Source of the DNA: Labilibaculum antarcticum
GTDB lineage: Bacteria; Bacteroidota; Bacteroidia; Bacteroidales; Marinifilaceae
DNA length: 64,000 nt
Direction of reading: 5' to 3'
Assembly: GCF_002356295.1 (NCBI RefSeq)
Contig: NZ_AP018042.1
Coordinates: 4,062,361-4,126,360, forward strand
Made by a program: the position numbers and the translations under genes. Within the stretch, counting starts at the first letter, position 1, and each line of letters begins with the position of its first letter. Shown here in pieces: positions 33,554 to 40,312 of the stretch. The notes beneath the pieces are model-generated. The model saw only the letters and a list, made by a program, of their open reading frames with translations. It ran no database searches and was not told the origin of the DNA.

Positions 33554-35214
33554 CAGTTTGTCTAAAAACTTATAAAACTGCTCAATTAAGTCTTAAATAT
33601 AGCGGTTTTAAGCATACATAAAAATTGAAAATCCTTTTATTTGGAAATAGAATTGAGGTTCTTATTTGGGACATTTTTAACTTTAACAGCACCATAAATT
33701 CAAGAAAACAAGATAATTGCAGTATTGCCCATTTTAGAAGGGTTTTTAGGCCAATTATATTGATTAAACGGCGTAGGTTATAGGCTGTCATTATTAAGCC
33801 TACATCAGCACTTGCCCTTGCTATGCCTTTTTTTGTCATAATGTGATCGAAGCCCCATTGTCGTTTTATGGTTCCGTAGGGATGTTCAACTATGGCCTGT
33901 CGCCGTTTGTAGTAGCTCTGATTCTGATTTACGCGTTGTTTGTTTATCTCAATGAGATCCTGGTGTTCACTGCGTTGTATTGCCTTTCCACAGACAGCCT
34001 TACTGCATTGATCTTTTACTTCACAGTTCCCGCAGGCTTTGGTCGTGTAGCGTTTAAACTGATAGGTTCTGGCCTGGTGCCATCTTCCGTTACTTTTTAG
34101 CTGTTGGTTTTGCGGACAAGTATAATAATCTTCCTCTTTGTTGTACTTGAAATTTTCTACATTATACTGCGGATTTGGTGCTTGTGCTGCCACTCTGGGT
34201 ATGGCTACTATGGTTTCAATACCCAATCGATCCGCGACAGCGAATTCGGAACCGGTATGATAACCTTTATCGTATAGAGCCGTGAATTGGTTGCTTCGTA
34301 AAATTGATTTTGCACGTTGCAGCATATTGCCCATGGCTTTGCTGTCGTTGGCATTTGTCACTTTGTTATCGATGGGGATGTTGTTATCTGAATCAACCGT
34401 AGTTTGTACATTATACGCTACTTCGGTAATGTTATTACGGATAATCATCTGACGGCTGTCAGGATCGGAAGTAGAGATTTGAGGCTGACCTGTTTGCTTG
34501 ATTTGACTCTCTATATTTTGATACTCCTTTTTCCGATCAGTTTGTTTGCTGATTTCTTCTTCGATGATCTTTTTTTTATCGCCGTCACTTTCTGCCAATG
34601 CCTTTTCATACTCCGAAAGTTTGTTCTCAATATAAGCTAAATGACGGTCAATCTTTTTTTGATTGAAGTTGTGCTTTTTGCTGTTCTGTGCCCTTAGTTT
34701 GGTACTGTCTCCAGCTAACATTTTCCCGCCAATCAAATTAAAGTATTTGGCCAGCTGAACGGTTTTTCGAAACACTTTTTTTATTGCTTTGGGATTGTCC
34801 CGTCTAAAGTTCGAAATGGTATTGTGGTCAGGGCTTAAGCATTTGAGTAACCACATGACCTCTATGTTTCTCTTGCACTCTTTCTCTAAACCTCGGGAGG
34901 AGCGGGTTCTGTTCAGATACCCATAAATGTAGAGTTTGAGTAAATCCGATGGACGGTAAGCGGGGCGTCCGTTTTCATCAAAATCAACTTTAAAACCAAA
35001 GTCATTCAAATCAAGACTATCAACAAATAAATCGATTAATCGAACTTCATTGTCTCTAGCAATTGACTGATCTAATGAGATGGGAAAAAGATGAGTTTGT
35101 GTTCTGTCTTGTCCTTGTATAAATCTCATACTCTAAGATAACAAAGTGCTTAAAATCTGTCAAATATAGATGCATCTACTTATCAACAACTTATCAAGGT
35201 TTTTAGACAGTCTG
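33554..35214 (-). mobile_element. IS1182-family insertion sequence, copy B
   Basis: 1661 bp, the same length, ends and orientation as copy A, with target duplications ACGG (33550-33553 and 35215-35218). It is inserted at exactly the same position of its attC-like site. Confidence 0.9.
33582..35129 (-). CDS. IS1182-family transposase (copy B)
   Basis: A 515-aa transposase, nearly identical to copy A in residues 1-455 (single changes such as LLAG to MLAG, NNF to HNF, IDYK to IDNK) but with a clearly divergent C-terminal segment (LKTLLKWAILQLSCFLEFMV instead of LKTLIKWALQQLSYFLELIV). The catalytic motifs are intact. The uneven divergence suggests the copies are not a very recent duplication, or that gene conversion has homogenised the central part. 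Confidence 0.92.
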   Translation of the reverse strand: MRFIQGQDRTQTHLFPISLDQSIARDNEVRLIDLFVDSLDLNDFGFKVDFDENGRPAYRPSDLLKLYIYGYLNRTRSSRGLEKECKRNIEVMWLLKCLSPDHNTISNFRRDNPKAIKKVFRKTVQLAKYFNLIGGKMLAGDSTKLRAQNSKKHNFNQKKIDRHLAYIENKLSEYEKALAESDGDKKKIIEEEISKQTDRKKEYQNIESQIKQTGQPQISTSDPDSRQMIIRNNITEVAYNVQTTVDSDNNIPIDNKVTNANDSKAMGNMLQRAKSILRSNQFTALYDKGYHTGSEFAVADRLGIETIVAIPRVAAQAPNPQYNVENFKYNKEEDYYTCPQNQQLKSNGRWHQARTYQFKRYTTKACGNCEVKDQCSKAVCGKAIQRSEHQDLIEINKQRVNQNQSYYKRRQAIVEHPYGTIKRQWGFDHIMTKKGIARASADVGLIMTAYNLRRLINIIGLKTLLKWAILQLSCFLEFMVLLKLKMSQIRTSILFPNKRIFNFYVCLKPLYLRLN

Positions 35215-35401
35215 ACGGTCTTGCTAAGTTGCGTGGGCGATTTCAAAGAGTAATCTTATCAATGCGCCAAGTAAGCAAGCCGATTAAATTTATAATTTTA
35301 GGCAAACCCATTTAATTGGCTTGCTGGTGTTTGTTAATTGCACTAAACTTTCAAACTGCTCGTCACCGCCCATGAAATTTAGCTTTTGTTATGTGTTGAC
35401 T

Positions 35402-36046
35402 TTATTTTAGCACTAATCCAAATCCCATTGCAATTCTAAAAATATTGTCAAGACCTGCTGACATATTCATAATCTCAACAGCAGTAACTGCTTTCTGCCG
35501 TTTATAAAATATTTGATGATATAAAGTCATAAAAGCTAAAAGTGAATCTGACCAATCCACAGGGGCTGCCGGACCAATAATTGATGAAAATTTATTCTCC
35601 TTGATATCTCCTTGCATTTTGAATGCATTATAACCTTGACAAGTTGAAAAGCAATAGTTAATTGGCGAGATTTCAATGTGAGGATTTTTTGGATCTGGCT
35701 GTATTTTTCCTGTTAATTCATTTATTCTATCCGCTTTTAGAGTTAATGAGTCCCACTCTAAAAATTCACCACTTGTTAAGCCTATTCCTGATTCATTTCC
35801 ATGAGCTGAAATATGTATATATGGAGCTACTAAACCTTCTTTCTTTAGCCGATTAATATCTTCACAAATAATTTCAATACACTTATCGAAGCATTCATTA
35901 TCTATAACTTGAAAATATTGATTTGCAATCCCAGCTAAATCTAATCCTGCAGATAAAGCTTTCCCCTCAGTTCTATTATTGAGAATATCATTGGGGTTTT
36001 GAGATTCAATAATATAAATCTTACAGATTTTAGTAAAATCGACCAT
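35402..36046 (-). CDS. possible caspase/CHAT-like protein (cassette 5)
   Basis: A 214-aa soluble protein with IHISAHGNESGIGLTSGEF (His82 in an SAHG strand) followed by ISPINYCFSTCQG (Cys132, Cys136). A His-Gly followed by a later Cys at the end of a buried strand is the arrangement of caspase-like and CHAT peptidases. A C-terminal helical part follows. Such proteins are candidates for host-defence or toxin roles, but similarity here is by motif order only. No partner protein is in the cassette. Confidence 0.5.
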   Translation of the reverse strand: MVDFTKICKIYIIESQNPNDILNNRTEGKALSAGLDLAGIANQYFQVIDNECFDKCIEIICEDINRLKKEGLVAPYIHISAHGNESGIGLTSGEFLEWDSLTLKADRINELTGKIQPDPKNPHIEISPINYCFSTCQGYNAFKMQGDIKENKFSSIIGPAAPVDWSDSLLAFMTLYHQIFYKRQKAVTAVEIMNMSAGLDNIFRIAMGFGLVLK

Positions 36047-36064
36047 GTTCCATTTTTAAAGTTT

Positions 36065-36262
36065 ACACATAACGGTTTTGCTAAGTTTCGTGGGCGATTT
36101 AAAGAGTAATCTTATCAATGCGCTAAGTAAGCAAGCCGATTAAATTTACTTATTTATAGTAGGAGCAAAGCCAAGTTTAATTGGCTTGCTGGTGTTTGTT
36201 AATTGTGCTAAACTTTCAATTCGCTCATCAACGCCCATGATAATTTAGCTTTTGTTGTGTGG
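36065..36262 (-). repeat. attC-like site 5
   Basis: Plus-strand ends: ACACATAAC (36065-36073) and GTTGTGTGG (36254-36262). It has the same arms as site 2 and is uninterrupted. Confidence 0.85.
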
Positions 36263-36271
36263 TCGTACTTT

Positions 36272-36967
36272 TTATTTCGTGTTATCAATCAACCAGACAC
36301 CTTCATTTTTATCTATTTTCTTTAATCTCTTTTTTAGTTCATTTCTGTCCCAATCAACGTCATAGTATTCATATCTTTCTAATAGTAAGTTGTATGCAGA
36401 TTCATGAAATCCATATTCCACTAACTTGCTGAAGTTTTTCTCTGCAATCGCTTTTGTAATCGTGTCATACTCAAATTCAATTGTCAAAAGGTCAAATAAT
36501 GTGTCATTTACTATTTCTTCTGAATATGCTGGACCAATTTTAGAAAATTTATATTTCTGAATGTCTTTCAATATTTCAAATACGATACTATCATTTTTCT
36601 CCTGTTCCCTACGATTCCAAAATTCACGATAATATTTACTGTCAATATTTGCTTGTCCATGAGTCAAAATGAGTGAATCAACCCATTCTACGATGTCTTT
36701 TTTGATGTAAAGTCCTTGCAAGATAAACACGTCGCTGTCATGATAGAATTGTTTTAATAAGTCCATGTAGTTAAATTTTTTCAACGTTTCATGAACCATT
36801 AATAAATTTTCAGGATTTCGTATCCAATTATTTTTTGTCAAGTCACCATTTCTAAGGTCGAAAAATGAAGTATTGATTTCCATATAAGTTTCAGGTTTTT
36901 TGTCAGTATTATTTTGACATGAAACAAATATTATAATTCCAAATATTATTAAAATCAGTTTGTTCAT
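36272..36967 (-). CDS. lipoprotein of unknown function (cassette 4)
   Basis: From ATG 36967 the 231-aa product begins MNKLILIIFGIIIFVSCQNN, a clear lipoprotein signal. An upstream in-frame ATG at 36988 lies inside the attC core and would spoil the signal peptide. The mature part is helical and charged (DLTKNNWIRNPENLL, FHESAYNLLLERYEYYDVDW), without known domains. Confidence 0.72.
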   Translation of the reverse strand: MNKLILIIFGIIIFVSCQNNTDKKPETYMEINTSFFDLRNGDLTKNNWIRNPENLLMVHETLKKFNYMDLLKQFYHDSDVFILQGLYIKKDIVEWVDSLILTHGQANIDSKYYREFWNRREQEKNDSIVFEILKDIQKYKFSKIGPAYSEEIVNDTLFDLLTIEFEYDTITKAIAEKNFSKLVEYGFHESAYNLLLERYEYYDVDWDRNELKKRLKKIDKNEGVWLIDNTK

Positions 36968-36982
36968 TTTTCTCTTAGTATG

Positions 36983-37180
36983 CCACACAACGGTTTTGCT
37001 AAGTTTCTTGGGCGATTTAAAGTAATTTCCTTATCAGTGCGCACCGAAGCAAGCCGATTAAATTTACTTATTTATATTTTGAGCAAGACAAATTTACAAG
37101 GCTTGCTGGTTTTCCTTAATTAAGTTGAACTATCAAACTGCTTGTCAGCGCCCATGACAATTTAGCTTTTGTTAGAGTGC
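36983..37180 (-). repeat. attC-like site 6
   Basis: Plus-strand ends: CCACACAAC (36983-36991) and GTTAGAGTGC (37171-37180). The outer arm reads TCTTGGGCG, and the CACCGAAGCAAGCC segment has a small change relative to other sites. Confidence 0.85.
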
Positions 37181-38116
37181 GTTAATTTCCTCATTATAAG
37201 ACTTAGATTCTTTTAAATCACCATTTTTATAATAATCTAATATATCTACGCTTCTATTATTTGTTGTTCTATCGAAACCGATTATGCTGATTTCTTTCCC
37301 ACTTTCAAATAATGTTTTGTAAATCAAGTTACCGTATTCAAAAAAATCGGTTGTCGACAATAATTCGTCCTTATAGAATTCGTTAATACTCATCTCGATT
37401 GTATCATTTTCTGAATCAAGAGCATAAGTGTCAGGTTTATGTTCAGATTTAGAATAATCGTAGTTTTTAATTTTCTCAAGGAGCTCTAATGAATTAAAAT
37501 AGGACAGGTGTGTTTCTTTGATCAATAGATCATTTTGATAATCAAATTTGATAGTTTTAGCCAGATTATTTTTACTGTCATACTGTTTTAAATGAGTGCA
37601 AATATTACCCTCATACTGATACTTATATTGATATTGAATTGTGTCGAAAGTATCAGAAGCTAAATTTTCGATTAGAGCTGAATTATTAAAATAACTTGGG
37701 ATTATTTTTCGATCAAAAACTATCTTTCTACCATCTGAGAAATATTTATATTCATTCCAAAATGTGGTGTCATTTTCCGGATTAATGGTCATGTCTAATA
37801 TCAATGAATCGTTTGAGTCATAGTCATACATTCTTAACTCAGCTTTTTGCTCAAAATTATTTTGTGACTTTTTCTTAATCAACAATCCTTTGTTATTATA
37901 CCCGAAAACTGTTTCGATAAGCATTGAGTCAACAACTTGACCAAACATTATTGTATATGTTTTTTCTGTCTGTGAAATTAACTTATCAGACTCATAATTG
38001 TAAAAATATTTAGTTTGGTGAGACATTTTAGAAGCATCAATTAATGTCTCAGTAACTTGTTCTTTACAACTTGTCAGAATTATTATTCCAAGTGTTAAAA
38101 TTAGAATTGTTTTCAT
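37172..38116 (-). CDS. lipoprotein with YD/RHS-like strand repeats (cassette 3)
   Basis: A 314-aa protein with lipoprotein signal MKTILILTLGIIILTSC and repeated short motifs of the YxYDxxxxL type (YFYNYESDKLI, MYDYDSNDSLIL, YQYKYQYEGN, NYDYSKSE), like the beta-strand repeats of RHS/YD or DUF4595 surface proteins. Its stop codon TAA is formed by the attC core (TAAC) itself, so the reading frame and the recombination site abut. Function unknown. Confidence 0.75.
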   Translation of the reverse strand: MKTILILTLGIIILTSCKEQVTETLIDASKMSHQTKYFYNYESDKLISQTEKTYTIMFGQVVDSMLIETVFGYNNKGLLIKKKSQNNFEQKAELRMYDYDSNDSLILDMTINPENDTTFWNEYKYFSDGRKIVFDRKIIPSYFNNSALIENLASDTFDTIQYQYKYQYEGNICTHLKQYDSKNNLAKTIKFDYQNDLLIKETHLSYFNSLELLEKIKNYDYSKSEHKPDTYALDSENDTIEMSINEFYKDELLSTTDFFEYGNLIYKTLFESGKEISIIGFDRTTNNRSVDILDYYKNGDLKESKSYNEEINAL

Positions 38117-38136
38117 ATTTGATGTTCGTGATTAAT

Positions 38137-38336
38137 GCACTCTAACGGTCTTGCTAAGTTTCGTGGGCGATTTCAAAGAGTAATCTCATCAAAGCGCCAA
38201 GTAAGCAAGCCGATTAAATTTACTTATTTATATTTTGAGCAAGACAAGTTTAATTGGCTTGCTGGTTTTCATTAATTGTACTAAACTTTCAAACTGCTCA
38301 TCAACGCCCATGACAATTTAGCTTTTGTTAGGGCTA
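38137..38336 (-). repeat. attC-like site 7
   Basis: Plus-strand ends: GCACTCTAAC (38137-38146) and GTTAGGGCTA (38327-38336). Nearly identical in body to sites 2 and 5. Confidence 0.85.
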
Positions 38337-38340
38337 GTTT

Positions 38341-39036
38341 TTATTTCACGATATACTTTAAAGTTCCAATGCTTTTTTCCAATGTATCATTGACCTTTAC
38401 GCATACTTTTAATAAAGTACGACCAGGTTGCCTTGGGATAAATTCATAAATGAAACTGTCTCTTTCCCAATGATATATTATAGTTCCATTACTTGCTATC
38501 GGAACAATTTGATTTTTGAAAATTGAACTGTGTTTAATATCTATATTTACAGTATCGCCACTAATAAATGTGTCACAATTGTGAGAAAATGTTACTTTAA
38601 AATCAGAAAGCGTTGGTAAACTATCAACATTTAAATAGGTAAAGCTATCAGTGACTTTTCCGTCTGCATTAAACCATTTATAACTAAGTAATTTATCGTT
38701 CCGATGCCTCTCAATATAGTTCAATTGTCCCAATGTGTCGAAACCTTGCACTTCTCCCTTAATTTTGCCTTTTTCAAAAGGCTTAACCATTCGCAATTTA
38801 CCATCAGGGTAATAAAACTTTGCTAATCCATTGGGTTTACCGTGATAATAATTAGACTCAAAATTGATAATTCCTTTATCATTGTAAAGTTTAACTTTCC
38901 CATGCCAATTATTTTCAGTGTCTAACTGAACCTTGGATTTTATTACGCCATTCTCATAATATTCCTTTTTCACTTCCGTACATGAAACCAAAAGAATGAG
39001 CAAAAACATTTTTATGAAACGGTCAATATTAATCAT
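38341..39036 (-). CDS. MORN/YwqK-like repeat lipoprotein (cassette 2)
   Basis: A 231-aa protein: a lipobox region LLILLVSC and then three to four MORN-variant repeats (YYENGVIKSKVQL, WHGKVKLYNDKGIINFESNY, HGKPNGLAKFYYPDGKLRM). The C-terminal ~90 residues look beta-rich (Ig-like). YwqK-family repeats are common in Bacteroidota and are sometimes labelled antitoxin without evidence. It ends about 5 bp from the attC core. Confidence 0.75.
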   Translation of the reverse strand: MINIDRFIKMFLLILLVSCTEVKKEYYENGVIKSKVQLDTENNWHGKVKLYNDKGIINFESNYYHGKPNGLAKFYYPDGKLRMVKPFEKGKIKGEVQGFDTLGQLNYIERHRNDKLLSYKWFNADGKVTDSFTYLNVDSLPTLSDFKVTFSHNCDTFISGDTVNIDIKHSSIFKNQIVPIASNGTIIYHWERDSFIYEFIPRQPGRTLLKVCVKVNDTLEKSIGTLKYIVK

Positions 39037-39052
39037 TGTTCTACTTTAAAAT

Positions 39053-39259
39053 TAGCCCTAACGGATTGATGTAAGACAAGTAGGGCAGTAGACTGCACTT
39101 TCTTGTCACGGTACAACGAGCCGAAGCTTTTGTTTTGGTTACCAATTTACAAATTATTTAATTAGCCGAAACAAAAGTTTCGGCGGTGTTTATTACTTGC
39201 ACAATGAAAACCAATTAAGCATCACGCCCTATTTGTTTTACATTTTGTTGTGTGCTGCG
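39053..39259 (-). repeat. attC-like site 8 (different type)
   Basis: Plus-strand ends: AGCCCTAAC (39054-39062) and GTTGTGTGC (39247-39255). The body is unrelated to sites 1-7 but has the same palindromic plan: TAGGGC pairs with GCCCTA, and GCCGAAGCTTTTGTTTTGG pairs with CCGAAACAAAAGTTTCGGC at 17 of 19 positions. It belongs to the cassette next to the recombinase. Confidence 0.75.
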
Positions 39260-39269
39260 CATTTTTAAT

Positions 39270-39824
39270 TTATAATCTTATTCCTCCAAATAAATACCTA
39301 AACATGAACTCAAATCCAAACATGACCAATAATACTAAAGCAATCCTTATCCACCGTATCTTTGTTAAACAAACTAATCCTATTAGTATCAAAATTAGAT
39401 TCCAGAATCGAAATACTATCTCGAAATAAATATTTAAATCTGCACTTTGGATAATTAATGGTAGCAGAATCATTATTATATTCATTATCATCGATACTCC
39501 GACAATCATTCCGACAGATTTATAATCATAAACGTGCCCCATTTTTTTAAGCACCATTGTCAGAAAGTAGGTTCTAAAACTTAATGAGAATGTTAGTCCT
39601 AAAACAAAAGCAAATACATAGATAAATGTCTCAAGTCCTGTTTGAAACCTGCTTAAAACTTCGGATTCCATTATGTGTAAAATCGTTATAATTGGGAATA
39701 ATCCTATTGCAGTATAAAACAAGTCTTTAATCACAAAGGTTCTATTTACAATAACCTCTCTGAAATATCTTTGAGGCTGTATAAAAATGTATGGCAATTG
39801 TATTAAAATATCTTTATGCATCAA
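39270..39824 (-). CDS. Yip1-like five-helix membrane protein (cassette 1, second gene)
   Basis: A 184-aa membrane protein. IFIQPQRYFREVI near the N terminus and four to five hydrophobic helices are typical of Yip1-domain proteins in bacteria, which often begin with a short phrase on PRRYFR-type residues. It overlaps the preceding gene by 11 bp. Function unknown. Confidence 0.65.
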   Translation of the reverse strand: MMHKDILIQLPYIFIQPQRYFREVIVNRTFVIKDLFYTAIGLFPIITILHIMESEVLSRFQTGLETFIYVFAFVLGLTFSLSFRTYFLTMVLKKMGHVYDYKSVGMIVGVSMIMNIIMILLPLIIQSADLNIYFEIVFRFWNLILILIGLVCLTKIRWIRIALVLLVMFGFEFMFRYLFGGIRL

Positions 39825-40185
39825 GTTTGAAAATCATGGTAAATAGAATAATAACTATACAACTTAAAAGCAAATAACCAAAAATCTTTGAAAATCCTTT
39901 CAATTCAGAAATCAGACTCTGTGTCTTTGTGTCAGCATAAAATTCAGGATTTCGTTTTTTGCTCGGAAGTTCTTTAAAGAAGTAAATCAGGGCAAAAGGT
40001 CCAATTATAGAATTGAATGGTTTTTTATTAAAATCACTGCTCGAACCATTTTTACCACAGAAATCATAATAATCAAAGATTCGTTTTTTAATTATTAATC
40101 GCCCAATGCTAAAGATACACCAAAGTAATCCTGTTGCTCCGTATAAAAAATCAAGTATCAAATTAGTTTTGCTCATTAAATCCAT
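39814..40185 (-). CDS. small membrane protein (cassette 1, first gene)
   Basis: A 123-aa protein with an N-terminal helix (about 8-28) and a C-terminal helix (about 100-120), joined by a polar segment (FDYYDFCGKNGSSSDFNKKP). No recognised domain. It and the Yip1-like protein form the only two-gene cassette of the array, overlapping by 11 bp and probably translationally coupled. Confidence 0.65.
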   Translation of the reverse strand: MDLMSKTNLILDFLYGATGLLWCIFSIGRLIIKKRIFDYYDFCGKNGSSSDFNKKPFNSIIGPFALIYFFKELPSKKRNPEFYADTKTQSLISELKGFSKIFGYLLLSCIVIILFTMIFKLDA

Positions 40186-40206
40186 GGCTCAATCTCTGCT
40201 AGCGTT

Positions 40207-40312
40207 GCACACAACTTGTTTATATGTGCACCTATGGTGCACTTATTTTCGCTATATCAGGTAAAAAGGTGCACAATACATACCAATATGGCATGTATTG
40301 TGCACCTTTTGG
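40207..40312 (-). other. candidate attI site (array entry point)
   Basis: Between the recombinase stop and the first cassette lie two palindromes. One is GTGCACC-TAT-GGTGCAC (40226-40242). The other is a perfect 18-bp inverted repeat with arms 40264-40281 and 40293-40310, each containing AGGTGCACAATACAT. The junction core is GCACACAAC (40207-40215), which on the minus strand reads GTTGTGTGC and matches the far end of cassette 1. Repeated GTGCACC motifs could be recombinase-binding sites. The long palindrome may also terminate the recombinase transcript. Confidence 0.6.

Larger units (their letters stand above)
33543..35395 (-). repeat. attC-like site 4, interrupted by IS copy B
   Basis: The left core ACCCCTAACGG (33543-33553) and the rest of the site (35215-35395, ending GTTATGTG) are separated by the second IS. 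The body is very close to sites 2, 5 and 7, except for GCGTGGGCG in place of TCGTGGGCG and a variable centre. Confidence 0.8.

Noticed and set aside
30893-35214. The two IS copies as a composite transposon carrying cassette 6.
   Set aside because: Each copy has its own ACGG duplication inside its own attC-like site and the intervening DNA has proper cassette ends. Because both sites share the core sequence, a composite event cannot be strictly excluded, but it is not needed.
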